From Paenibacillus sp. (GTDB lineage: Bacteria > Bacillota > Bacilli > Paenibacillales > YIM-B00363), in contig NZ_DASQNA010000022.1 in NCBI RefSeq assembly GCF_035645195.1, positions 62,001 to 126,000 of the forward strand: a stretch of DNA of 64,000 bases, in the 5' to 3' direction. Position 1 is the first letter of the stretch. Each line of letters opens with the position of its first letter. The notes beneath the pieces were generated by a model that ran no database searches, was not told the origin of the DNA, and saw only the letters and a list, made by a program, of their open reading frames with translations. The translations under genes and the position numbers were made by a program. Positions 7,781 through 16,583 of the stretch are shown here, one piece after another.

Positions 7781-9553
7781 ATGATCCGGACCAACCTACG
7801 AAACCGACTTGTCATTCTGCTTCTGGCCATCAGCGTGCTGCCGTTTGCGTCCTCCGTGCTGTTCACCTATTTTTACACTCGGGATTCGCTTAAGGATCAA
7901 TTCGTCCAAGAGAACGTGAATCTGCTCAGTCTCGGCAAGGTTCATCTCGAAAGCTATATGGATGAACTGATGGACATTACGCTTACCTTCTATAGCGATC
8001 CCAATTTTATCGCCTTCCTGCGGACGGCGGACCAAGCGGACGATTACGAGACGTTCTGGACGGTCCGAAGCCGTCTGACGCAGGTGCTGTATGCCAACGA
8101 GGGGATCCGGCGCGTCAGCATCGCCCTGATCAAAGACAACAGGACGATTCTCGTGTCGAAAAGCCAGGTGACGTTCACCGGCATAACGGAAAAACAGCGG
8201 GTGGACTTCGCCAAGGTCGCACGGAGCCCGAATCGGATTTATATCGAGACGATCCAGGACGGGGCGGCGGGAAGCCGCGCCTTCACGATTATGCGCTCGT
8301 TGACCGACGCGCCGAAGAGCGATCTCCTCGCGTATTTCACGATCGAGGTCGCGACCGATCAGGTTGCCGAGATCGGCCGAAAGCTGTATACGGACGGGCA
8401 GGAGCATTTCTCGATCCTGACGTCCGAGGGGGAACCCGTCTTCGTCTCGGATGCCGCCGGCAGCGACCCCGAGCTCGTGGAACGCGTCATCAGCTCCCGC
8501 GAGAGAAGCGGGACGCTGGTGTGGGGCCGCGGCGACCGGAGGGGAATCGTCATCTATGAACGGATCGAACGGTCAGGCGGGGGCTGGATTCTGCTCAAAA
8601 GCATTCCGTACGAAAATTTGTTCCGGCAGGGCAACCGGATTACGCAAATCAACATCGCCTTCGGCGTCGTCGGCATCAGTCTCGCCGTCCTGGCGGCCGT
8701 GCTCTTTTCCTTCCGGATTACGTCGCCGCTACGCATTCTCGTGGAAAACATTCGTCGCATCGAGAAGGGCAAGATGGAAGTCGGCTTCAAGTCGCTGGGT
8801 CACGACGAAATCGGGGTGCTCGGCGAAAGCTTCCGGCAGATGATCGGTCGGATCAACCATCTGATCGACCGGGAGTATAAGCTTGAAATCGAGAACAAAA
8901 CGAACCAGTTGAAGGTGCTGCAGTCACAGATCAACCCTCATTTTCTTCACAACGCGCTGCAGTCGATCGGCTCGCTCGCCTTGAAGAATCGCGGCGCGGA
9001 GGTGTATACCCTCGTGACGAATCTATCGAAGATTATGCGCTACAGCATGAATACGGACGAAGACAAGGTGACGCTGAAGCGGGAGGCTGCCAATGCGGAG
9101 GCGTTCCTCCTGCTTCATAAGGAGCGGTATTGCGACGAGTTCGAGTACGCCATCGACTTCGAGCAGGAGGCGCTCCGCGCCCTCTTGCCGAAAATGCTGC
9201 TGCAGCCGGTCATCGAGAACTATTTCAAGCATGGCATCGGCACGGAGACCGGCAAGAAAGGCCGTCTCCGCGTCGAAGGCCGGAAAGAGGGCGACAGCCT
9301 CGTCATCCGGATCGCCGACAACGGGCCGGGCATCGATCCCGGGCGCATGCAAGAGCTTGACCGCCGCTTGCGCGAGGAGAAACGGAGCGAGCCGGGCGAG
9401 GAAGCGAATATCGGCCTGCGGAGCGTCTATTTGCGCCTGAAACTGTACTACGGCGCCCGCGGCAGCTTGCAGCTCGAGAACCGGAGGGAAGGCGGGCTGC
9501 TGGTAACGATTCGGCTTCCCATTGAGTTCGAAGGAGGAGATGGAGCGGAATGA
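7781..9553 (+). CDS. YesM-type sensor histidine kinase
   Basis: A 590-residue membrane sensor. TM1 spans about residues 9-31, an extracellular Cache-like domain follows to about 290, TM2 covers 290-310 and a HAMP linker 310-360. The His_kinase motif I-N-P-H-F-L-H-N-A-L-Q-S-I places the phosphorylated histidine near residue 387, followed by the ATPase N box (L-L-Q-P-V-I-E-N) and G box (I-A-D-N-G-P-G-I-D). YesM-type kinases commonly pair with AraC-type YesN regulators to control neighbouring CUT1 sugar importers. The 4-base ATGA overlap with the next gene supports coupled synthesis with its regulator. Start at 7781 follows an AGGAG site. Confidence 0.94.
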   Translation: MIRTNLRNRLVILLLAISVLPFASSVLFTYFYTRDSLKDQFVQENVNLLSLGKVHLESYMDELMDITLTFYSDPNFIAFLRTADQADDYETFWTVRSRLTQVLYANEGIRRVSIALIKDNRTILVSKSQVTFTGITEKQRVDFAKVARSPNRIYIETIQDGAAGSRAFTIMRSLTDAPKSDLLAYFTIEVATDQVAEIGRKLYTDGQEHFSILTSEGEPVFVSDAAGSDPELVERVISSRERSGTLVWGRGDRRGIVIYERIERSGGGWILLKSIPYENLFRQGNRITQINIAFGVVGISLAVLAAVLFSFRITSPLRILVENIRRIEKGKMEVGFKSLGHDEIGVLGESFRQMIGRINHLIDREYKLEIENKTNQLKVLQSQINPHFLHNALQSIGSLALKNRGAEVYTLVTNLSKIMRYSMNTDEDKVTLKREAANAEAFLLLHKERYCDEFEYAIDFEQEALRALLPKMLLQPVIENYFKHGIGTETGKKGRLRVEGRKEGDSLVIRIADNGPGIDPGRMQELDRRLREEKRSEPGEEANIGLRSVYLRLKLYYGARGSLQLENRREGGLLVTIRLPIEFEGGDGAE

Positions 9554-11142
9554 GAGCTATCATCATCGACGACGAGAAGCACGTGCGGGACGTGATCCGC
9601 ATGCTTGCGCAATGGGAGCGGTTCGGCATTGAAGAGGTAATGGAGGCGAGAGACGGCGAGGAAGCCAAGCTGCTGATCGAAGCGCACCGGCCGGAGATCA
9701 TCTTCACCGACATGAACATGCCGAATTTGGACGGCATCGGGCTGCTCGAATGGTTGGCGCGCCACGCCGGGGGAAGCAAGACGATCGTCATCAGCGCGTA
9801 TGACGATTTCCATTATATGCGAAATGCGATCCTGTACGGCAGCTTCGATTATATGCTGAAGCCGATCGAGCCGGACGTTCTGAACGACGCGCTGGAGCGC
9901 GCGGTGAACGAATGGAAGCGGGACGCGGAGAGCCGGCAGTCGGCGCTGGAGAGCGTCCGCGTCGCGAACGAAGCGAAGCCGCTGTACTGGGACCGGCTGC
10001 TTTCCGATCTCCTGCAGCGTTCTCCGGCGCCGGACGCGGCGGAGAAGCTGGAGCGCGAGTTCGGGTTGCGGCTCGGGGTCGATATGCTGACGATCTGGCT
10101 TATGACCGTTCGGCCCCTGGCCTGCACACGGTTCGAAGGCAATGTCGAACAAGCTTTCGCGGCGCTGCTGCCCGTTTGCAACGATGCCCTTGAGCGGGCC
10201 GGCGTCGCATTCCGCCACGCAGCCAAGCACGACGAGCTGGTCATCCTGCTATGGCAAGGCAAGGAGAGGAACGCGATCGCAAGGCGCCTCGTCGCCGCCG
10301 TTCGGCAGAAGCTTGGGATTAAAGTCCTCCTCGCCGCCGGACGGGAGTCGAAGCATGCGGTCGACGCTTACGAATCGGCGCGCGCGGCGCTGATGAAGTC
10401 GAACCTGGAGACGGCGTTCGACCGGCAGCCGCCCGTCGACTGCGAAACGGCCGAGACGCGTCCGGCCTATCAGCTGCTCGATTACGCCCAAGATCTGAAG
10501 TGGGCGCTCCAGAGCGGCAGCGCGGAAAGCATGGACCGGCTGCTCGATACGATCTTCGAAGCGGTGCGGAATTCGGGCGGCATGACGCTGGATCGCTTGA
10601 ACAATTGGGAGAGCCAGCATGCGCTCCTGCAGGCCAATTGTCTGCAGGAATACGATATTTACGACGGCGCCGGCTTATATCCGGGCCATGCGTATTGGGA
10701 CGAGGACGGCGCGTTCTCCTTCCCCAAGTTCCGCGAGGAAAAGCGAAAGCAGTTCAGGGAGCTGATCCGCAAGCTGCATGATGTGCGGTTCAAGAAGGAA
10801 AAGAACAGCATGCAGGAAATCGCGCAGTATTTGCGGGACAATTGCAAGCGCGACGTCGGGCTTCAGGAGATCGCCGACCGTTTCTACCTCAGCCGGGAGT
10901 ATATCTCGAGAAAATTCAAAACGGAGTTCGGCCTGACGATTACCGATTTCGTCACTCAGGTGCGGATCGAGAAAGCCAAGGAGCTGCTCGAGAACCCGCA
11001 TTTGAAAATTTATGAGATCGCGGATGCGGTCGGCTACCAGAACGATAAATATTTCATCAAAGTGTTCAAGCGGGCGGAAGGCGTGACGCCGAGCGAGTAT
11101 CGGACCCGTCCGAGCCGCGGCGGAACGAGCTTCGGCTCATAA
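9550..11142 (+). CDS. YesN-type response regulator with AraC DNA-binding domain
   Basis: A 530-residue regulator. The receiver domain (1-125) has the acidic pair D-D-E-K, the phosphoacceptor Asp54 in I-I-F-T-D-M-N-M-P and the lysine of M-L-K-P-I. A variable middle region of about 300 residues follows, and the C-terminal 100 residues form a double helix-turn-helix AraC module (Q-E-I-A-D-R-F-Y-L-S-R-E-Y-I-S-R-K-F-K, then the conserved I-A-D-A-V-G-Y-Q-N-D-K-Y-F-I-K-V-F-K). It overlaps the sensor gene by four bases. It probably activates the adjacent importer operon in response to the sensed carbohydrate. Confidence 0.94.
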   Translation: MRAIIIDDEKHVRDVIRMLAQWERFGIEEVMEARDGEEAKLLIEAHRPEIIFTDMNMPNLDGIGLLEWLARHAGGSKTIVISAYDDFHYMRNAILYGSFDYMLKPIEPDVLNDALERAVNEWKRDAESRQSALESVRVANEAKPLYWDRLLSDLLQRSPAPDAAEKLEREFGLRLGVDMLTIWLMTVRPLACTRFEGNVEQAFAALLPVCNDALERAGVAFRHAAKHDELVILLWQGKERNAIARRLVAAVRQKLGIKVLLAAGRESKHAVDAYESARAALMKSNLETAFDRQPPVDCETAETRPAYQLLDYAQDLKWALQSGSAESMDRLLDTIFEAVRNSGGMTLDRLNNWESQHALLQANCLQEYDIYDGAGLYPGHAYWDEDGAFSFPKFREEKRKQFRELIRKLHDVRFKKEKNSMQEIAQYLRDNCKRDVGLQEIADRFYLSREYISRKFKTEFGLTITDFVTQVRIEKAKELLENPHLKIYEIADAVGYQNDKYFIKVFKRAEGVTPSEYRTRPSRGGTSFGS

Positions 11143-11178
11143 GGGAACGGGGGCAGGGAGCCACTTGAGCGGAAAGGG

Positions 11179-12480
11179 ATGGAGCCGCGGCGGGGCGGCC
11201 TGCATATGAGCGGGGCCGTTACGGGCCGCTCCCGCGCGAAAGAAGCGGCATTGTTTTTTGTCATCAGCTTGCTGTTTTTCGTCAGCATTACGGCGTTCGA
11301 TCCGTTCGTAGCTTCTTATGCGGCTTCGCTGGGCATTCCGGCGGCGATGATCGGAACCGTCGTCGGCGTCACCGGGCTGGCTTCGGTGTTCGCGAGGCTG
11401 CCGCTCGGCATTGCGTCGGGCTTCGTCGCGAGGCGCAAGCCGTTCATTCAGGCGGGGTTCGTCCTGACGATCGTGTGCTGGACCGCCGCCTGGCTCGCGC
11501 CGGGTCCGGCGACGCTGTTCATCGGCAAGCTGAGCAACGGGCTCGCCGGCGCCGTCTGGGTAATTTACACCGTGATGTTCGCTTCGTACTTCGCAGCCCG
11601 CGACGGCGCCAAGGCGATGGCCCTCATCTCGACGGCCACGCCTCTCGGCTCGCTCGCCGGCTCGACGATCGGCGGGCTCGTCATTCATGCCGGCGGTTAT
11701 TCGGCCGGCTTCGCCGTGGCGGTAGTCGCCGCGCTGCTAGCGCTGACGCTCACTGTCTTCCTGAGAGAGGAGGAGACGAGGCCGGGCGGCCCTGCCTACG
11801 ACCGGTAGACGTTGAGCCGGCAGTGCGCGGACCGAAGGCTGTGGGCGATCTCCCTCCTCGGCATTGTCGTGCAGATGACGATGTACGGGACGCGGGATAC
11901 GTTCACACCGCTCATGGCCGAGCGGCTCGGGGCGGGCCCGATCGCCGTCAGCTGGCTGGCGAATACCCATCTGGCGCTGTTCGCCTTGTCCACCGCGCTG
12001 TGTCCGTGGCTGTACCGCCGCTTGGGGCTGACCCGGACCGGCGTCGTCGGCTTCGCCGCGCAGGGCGCCGCCATCCTGTTGATGCCGGCGGCGAACGCGC
12101 TCCCCGCGCTGTTCGCGCTGCAGGCCGTCGCCGGCGTCGCCTACGGCATGGCGTTCACGTTCCTGATGTCGGTCGTGCTGGCGCGCGCGCAGCCGCAGGA
12201 GCGGACGACGCGCATGGGCTTCTTTCAGAGCATGTATTCGCTGGGCGTGTTCGCGGGACCGCTCCTGCTCGGACTGCTTGTCCAAAGCGCGTCCGAAGCG
12301 GCGGGATTTATCGCGTGGGGGCTGCTGTCGGCCGCCGGCGCCGCGTTGACGCTGCTTTTGCTGCCTGCGCGGCAAGAGGCCGCAGTGAAGCCGGAGCTTG
12401 CTTCGGCGCGGCCTGCTAGCGGGGATGCGAACCGCCCGAGCGGCAAAGGAGAGAGTTTTCGTGCAATGGAACACCATTAG
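11179..12480 (+). pseudogene. MFS transporter interrupted by an in-frame TAG at 11806-11808
   Basis: One reading frame carries a complete 12-span major facilitator of about 432 residues, but a TAG codon at 11806-11808 splits it exactly in the central loop. The first part (209 residues) has six spans with the family loop between TM2 and TM3 (R-L-P-L-G-I-A-S-G-F-V-A-R-R-K). After the TAG, ACG and TTG continue in the same frame into six more spans (222 residues) ending at 12480. No ribosome binding site precedes the TTG at 11812 (GGAGGAG is more than 30 bases upstream). A nonsense mutation, sequencing error, suppression, or an expressed half-transporter are all possible. The end overlaps the amidase start by 20 bases, which implies an operon. 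Confidence 0.75.
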
Positions 12481-13867
12481 CGCTTTGCTGGAAGGCTACC
12501 GAAAGCGCCTGTTCTCGCCGCCGGAGATCGTCCGGGCTTATCTGGATCGGATCGAGGCGCTCGACAAGGACTATCGCTCGATCATTACCGTCACCGCCGA
12601 ATCGGCCCTTCGCCAGGCCGTAGCGGCAAGCCGCCTGTTAGCCGAGGGCGGGAACGCAGCTCTTCCGGGCGTGCCGATTACGCACAAAGACAACATCGAT
12701 ACCGCGGGAATTCGGACGACCAACGGCTCGCGGATCGACCGCGACCGCGTGCCGGATCGGAGCGCGACAATCGCGAGCCGGTTGGAGAGGGCCGGCTGCG
12801 TAACTATAGGCAAGGCGAATCTCTACGAGTACGCCTTCGGCATTACCTCCGACAACCCGTTCTACGGCACGGTCCGCAATCCTTGGGATATTCGGCGGAC
12901 GGCTGGGGGATCGAGCAGCGGCTCCGCCGCTTCGGTCGCGGCGGGCTTCTGCCTCGGTTCCATCGGTACGGATACGGCGGGCTCGATCCGGGTGCCGGCC
13001 GCCTGCTGCGGCGTCGTCGGACTGAAGCCGACGCGCGGGCTGCTTCCGATGGACGGCATCGACACGCTGTCGTGGACGCTCGATCATGCCGGACCGATCG
13101 CGGGGAACGTACCGGATCTCGCGCTGCTGCTCGAAGGCGCGGCGGAACGGCGTTACGCGGGCGCGATCCGAGGCGATATCCGGGGTCTGCGCGTCGGCGT
13201 GCCGCGAGCTTTCGTCTATCGGCGCATCGATCCCGCCGTCAAAGCGCTGTTCGAAGCCGCGCTCTCGGACTTGGAACGGCTGGGCGCGATACCGGTCGAG
13301 ATCGATTTGTCGTTCGCGGAGGATGCGGTCGCCGTCGCGACGGGCATCGCTACGCCGGAGGTCGGGTACGCGCATCGCGAACGGATCGCTTCTTCGCTTG
13401 AGCTGTACGGCGAAGGCGCGGCCGAGACGTTCGCCCGCAGCAAGGCGGCGTCCGCCCATGCGTATATGGAAGCCATGCGGCAGCGCAGCGAGATGACGGC
13501 GCAGCTCGACAAGCTGTTCGAGTCGGTGGACGTCATCGTGACGCCGACGATGCCGGCGCCGCCTCCGCTGATCGGGCAGCGGGAATGCCTGTTTCCGGAC
13601 GGCTCGGCGGAGTCGGTCGACTTGTGCATGATCCGCTTCACCTGCTTATACGACATCACCGGCCATCCGGCGCTGTCGATGCCCTGCGGGCTGACCCCGG
13701 ACGGATTGCCCGTCGGCTTGCAGCTGGCCGCCGCCCACCGGGCCGAGGAGACGTTGATTCGCGCGGCCTGCGCGTACGAGCAGGCCGCGCTGGCCGGGTT
13801 TTATGCGGAGCGGGAAGCGCGCATGTTCGACGCTCTCGCGCGGACAAGCGAAGCCGGGCGGGGATGA
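12461..13867 (+). CDS. Amidase signature family hydrolase
   Basis: A 468-residue cytosolic amidase. The Ser-cisSer-Lys triad is intact: Lys76 in T-H-K-D-N-I-D, cis-serine in G-G-S-S-S-G-S (about Ser151) and nucleophile Ser175 in G-T-D-T-A-G-S-I-R, with the 75- and 24-residue spacings usual for the family. The GTG at 12461 is preferred because AAAGGAGAGAG lies just upstream; the open frame extends to 12398 but those residues overlap the transporter and are arginine rich. The family hydrolyses amides, including GatA and indole-acetamide types; the substrate here is unknown. Overlap with the MFS gene suggests that the transporter imports or exports the amide or its product. Confidence 0.88.
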   Translation: MQWNTISALLEGYRKRLFSPPEIVRAYLDRIEALDKDYRSIITVTAESALRQAVAASRLLAEGGNAALPGVPITHKDNIDTAGIRTTNGSRIDRDRVPDRSATIASRLERAGCVTIGKANLYEYAFGITSDNPFYGTVRNPWDIRRTAGGSSSGSAASVAAGFCLGSIGTDTAGSIRVPAACCGVVGLKPTRGLLPMDGIDTLSWTLDHAGPIAGNVPDLALLLEGAAERRYAGAIRGDIRGLRVGVPRAFVYRRIDPAVKALFEAALSDLERLGAIPVEIDLSFAEDAVAVATGIATPEVGYAHRERIASSLELYGEGAAETFARSKAASAHAYMEAMRQRSEMTAQLDKLFESVDVIVTPTMPAPPPLIGQRECLFPDGSAESVDLCMIRFTCLYDITGHPALSMPCGLTPDGLPVGLQLAAAHRAEETLIRAACAYEQAALAGFYAEREARMFDALARTSEAGRG

Positions 13868-13932
13868 TCCGGCGCCGCTGAGGAGCCGTTACTTGCGGCT
13901 CATGACATTTTTGCGAAAAGGATGGGTTGGGA

Positions 13933-15243
13933 ATGGAAAACAAGAGCAACGCCGGTTCGAAGGAAACGGGCTTGTCCGCGAACGGCGCGGCGGCGGAAGC
14001 GTCCGCGGGCAAATTGAAAAACGGCGGCGATGCGGCCGCGGCGCGGGCGAGCGACTGGACGGTCAGACGCGTAACGCAGAGCAACGTGTTCTACGCGGAC
14101 GCGGAAGAAGTAAACATGATCGACGCGAACGACGATTACGACTACATCAATTTGCCCGAAAGCCTGCAGAAGAAACAGAGTATGCAAGGCTTCGACCCGG
14201 CTTATAACAACATCGTCGATTACATCGTCAAGATTACGCGGCAAATTTGGAAAGAGAAAGACATCGGTCTTATCTACGAAACGTACAGCCATAACGTCTC
14301 CGTGCATAAGGGAATGATTAACAGCCACGGGGTGAACGAAGTCGTATCGGGCACCCTGCAGACGCTGCACGCGTTTCCGGATCGGAAAGGGCTCGGGTGG
14401 AGCGTCATCTGGTCGGGGAACGATAAAGAGGGCTTCTTCACCTCGCATCGGGGCAAGTCGATGGGCACGAATATCGGCGACAGCCTGTACGGGCCGGCCA
14501 CGAACAAAAAGGTGGTCTTCCGCACGACGGCGGACTGCATGATTTTGAACAATAAAATTTACGAAGAATGGCTCGTGATGGACACGTACCATATGGTCCA
14601 GCAGCTCGGGCTGGATCCGGTCGAGGTCGCGAAAGGGCTCGCCAAAGGGACGAAGACGCTGACGGCTCCGCTTCATTTCGGCTTCCCCGAAACGGCCGAA
14701 ATCGGCTTGCCGCCGAAAATTTACCAGCGGCAGTTCGAGGAATTCGAGGTCGGCGATTTCATGCTGGCCATGCTCAACCGGATCTGGGAGCGCCGATCGT
14801 TCAATTACGTGCATGAATTTTACGATCCGAACGCGGTGGTTCACTACGTGTGCAACCGGGACCTGATCGGGGCGGCGGAAATTAAGGGCATGTTCGTCAG
14901 CCTGTTCGCCTCCATTCCGAACGGCAAAACGCACGTCGACCGCATCACCTGCAACCGCCGGGGCTCCGATACGGAATGGGACGTGGCGGTCCGTTGGCGC
15001 ATTCAGGGAATTCACGAGGGCATGGGTTACTTCGGCCGTCCGAGCGGCAAACCGATCGAAATTTTCGGCGTGAATCATTACAAAATCAAGGCCGGCAAAA
15101 TCGTCGAGGAGTGGCTGTTGTTCGACGGCATCGACGTCCTCCGCCAGATTTACATGGAAAGCGATGCTTCGGCCTCCGGTTCTTCCGGCGCGGCCGCGCG
15201 TTCCGTGTCGGGCGGGGACGGGAGCTTTCCGGGGGTTTCGTAA
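13933..15243 (+). CDS. Tandem SnoaL-like (NTF2-fold, ester cyclase-type) protein
   Basis: A 436-residue protein with two SnoaL-like domains. Residues 1-40 are a low-complexity Ala/Gly/Lys tail. Domain 1 (about 70-200) has I-Y-E-T-Y-S-H-N-V-S-V-H-K-G and E-E-W-L-V-M-D-T-Y. Domain 2 (about 265-400) has V-H-E-F-Y-D-P-N-A-V-V-H-Y and I-V-E-E-W-L-L-F-D-G. The repeated E-E-W-L(V/L) motif shows an internal duplication. The C-terminus is Ser/Gly rich. SnoaL-fold enzymes catalyse cyclisations, isomerisations or hydrolyses, often of polyketides, but many are uncharacterised. It follows the amidase by 65 bases on the same strand and is closed by a strong terminator, so it is the last gene of this catabolic locus. 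Start ATG at 13933 follows AAAAGGA. Confidence 0.82.
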   Translation: MENKSNAGSKETGLSANGAAAEASAGKLKNGGDAAAARASDWTVRRVTQSNVFYADAEEVNMIDANDDYDYINLPESLQKKQSMQGFDPAYNNIVDYIVKITRQIWKEKDIGLIYETYSHNVSVHKGMINSHGVNEVVSGTLQTLHAFPDRKGLGWSVIWSGNDKEGFFTSHRGKSMGTNIGDSLYGPATNKKVVFRTTADCMILNNKIYEEWLVMDTYHMVQQLGLDPVEVAKGLAKGTKTLTAPLHFGFPETAEIGLPPKIYQRQFEEFEVGDFMLAMLNRIWERRSFNYVHEFYDPNAVVHYVCNRDLIGAAEIKGMFVSLFASIPNGKTHVDRITCNRRGSDTEWDVAVRWRIQGIHEGMGYFGRPSGKPIEIFGVNHYKIKAGKIVEEWLLFDGIDVLRQIYMESDASASGSSGAAARSVSGGDGSFPGVS

Positions 15244-15272
15244 GAGGTACGACGATCACGCAGCGATCGACA

Positions 15273-15313
15273 AAAAACGCTCCGCGACCATAAGGGTCTG
15301 GAGCGTTTTTTTA
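15273..15313 (+). terminator. Rho-independent terminator after the SnoaL-like gene
   Basis: AAAAACGCTCC and GGAGCGTTTTT form an 11-bp A/T-flanked stem around a 16-base loop, followed by a T tract. It ends the importer/amidase locus. Confidence 0.88.
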
Positions 15314-15508
15314 CGAGATATTTATATGCGTTTCGTGACTGCGGCAGGATTTTACGCGCGCTTATCCCCGTTATTCGACGAAATACTTTTCGGATCCGAT
15401 TTGCTTCCAAGCTTCTGACTTGAAGTTTTCCAGTTCCCCGGCATGACCACCACAACGAATCCCCCCCTTTTCCTGTTCCTCCCATACTATGCGAGATGGG
15501 AAGGACTG

Positions 15509-16021
15509 TCAATCGAATTTTGCGGCGTAGTTGGCAATGTCTGCCAACAGGGCGGTATACAGATTAAGTTTTACTCCCGGAGCTTCGATTTGCCCGTTCG
15601 GCCGGGAGAACTTGGCGTACAGCCGATTGTTTCGGCGATGGTTCTCCGCGGCGGCGAAAGTCATCCAGACAGCCTCCGGATGCCGTTCTTGAATCGTCCG
15701 TACCAAGATGCCGAGGCCTTTCGGGAAGAACGTCGTGCCTTGCCGCGAAACCGGCATTAAACAGTATTCGATGTAAGCGATCTGGCGATCCTCGTACTCT
15801 CCTTGGGGCGTGCCCATCGTATACCCGACGATGCCGATCACATCCCCCCGTTCATCCTCGAAACGGAGTAACGTCCCGTACGTGAGAATGCGCAGCATCG
15901 CGGTGTATGCGTCCGCCGTCCGAAGTTCGGGGTCGGCCGAGCGCCTCGTTTCCAACAAAAACGTCATGCATCGCCCGAAATCCGCATCGTCCTCGCAAAT
16001 ATAGGTTCGGAAAGGGTTCAT
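15509..16021 (-). CDS. GNAT-like protein associated with the CNB-domain ABC exporter
   Basis: A 170-residue protein whose core reads like a GNAT acetyltransferase: a beta bulge (I-G-I-V-G-Y-T-M-G), I-A-Y-I-E-Y-C-L-M-P, a glycine-rich turn with G-L-G-I-L-V-R-T-I, and a W-M-T-F-A-A-A-E-N-H-R-R-N-N-R-L-Y-A-K-F segment like the acetyl-CoA-adjacent asparagine/tyrosine helix. It begins with Y-I-C-E-D-D-A-D-F. The neighbouring gene encodes a protein with the same plan, so they appear to be paralogues. Start at 16021 has AGGAAGGAGCG at good spacing; a longer frame runs through the neighbour antisense-wise and is not used. Function inferred only by fold. Confidence 0.65.
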   Translation of the reverse strand: MNPFRTYICEDDADFGRCMTFLLETRRSADPELRTADAYTAMLRILTYGTLLRFEDERGDVIGIVGYTMGTPQGEYEDRQIAYIEYCLMPVSRQGTTFFPKGLGILVRTIQERHPEAVWMTFAAAENHRRNNRLYAKFSRPNGQIEAPGVKLNLYTALLADIANYAAKFD

Positions 16022-16061
16022 GTTCGTTCGCTCCTTCCTCGAAGCAGGCTGTTCGCCACGA

Positions 16062-16583
16062 TCAAGACGTCGTCGCCCTTCGGGACGTATACTGCTCAAG
16101 ACGCGCCGGGGACGTCTCGAACAGGTCGATGCGTCCGTAACTTTTGTCGTTCGTCTTGACGAGCCGGCAGAACTTTCCGAACAGCCTGCGCAGGTCCGCC
16201 CGGTCGGCCGGCGACCAGAACCGGATCGTCCCCGCCCCCGGCGCCTGTTCGGCAAGGTAAGCGGAGAACGCTTGGAGCAGCCGGAAGAACGCAGCGGAGC
16301 CGCGAACCTCCTCCCGCAAGTACAACGCTTCCGCTTGGCAGACGGCGGCAGGCGTTCCATCCTCTCCGTCAAGGAAGATGAACCCGAGGACGCCTGCCGT
16401 ACGGCCGTCGGCATCGCGAACGAGAAGCGCATCGCCCTGGATGATCGGGTCGCCGATAAAGCTGAACGCCACGCGAAACTCGTAAGGCAGTTTCAATTCG
16501 GCATAGCGTCCCATCAGCAGCAGGAAGTAATCGTCCCACAACGCATCGTCTTCCCCGCACAACATATATGTGAAAGGCGTCAT
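16062..16583 (-). CDS. GNAT-like paralogue overlapping the ABC exporter gene
   Basis: A 173-residue protein. It starts Y-M-L-C-G-E-D-D-A-L-W (compare Y-I-C-E-D-D-A-D-F in the next gene) and has T-A-G-V-L-G-F-I-F-L, A-E-A-L-Y-L-R-E-E-V-R-G-S-A-A-F-F-R-L-L and I-R-F-W-S-P-A-D-R-A-D-L-R-R-L-F-G-K-F, matching the order of its neighbour. Its start overlaps the stop of the ABC exporter by 4 bases (ATGA), so the two are translationally coupled. Together the three genes form an operon read leftward. A role in modifying an exported or signalling molecule is inference. Confidence 0.65.
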   Translation of the reverse strand: MTPFTYMLCGEDDALWDDYFLLLMGRYAELKLPYEFRVAFSFIGDPIIQGDALLVRDADGRTAGVLGFIFLDGEDGTPAAVCQAEALYLREEVRGSAAFFRLLQAFSAYLAEQAPGAGTIRFWSPADRADLRRLFGKFCRLVKTNDKSYGRIDLFETSPARLEQYTSRRATTS

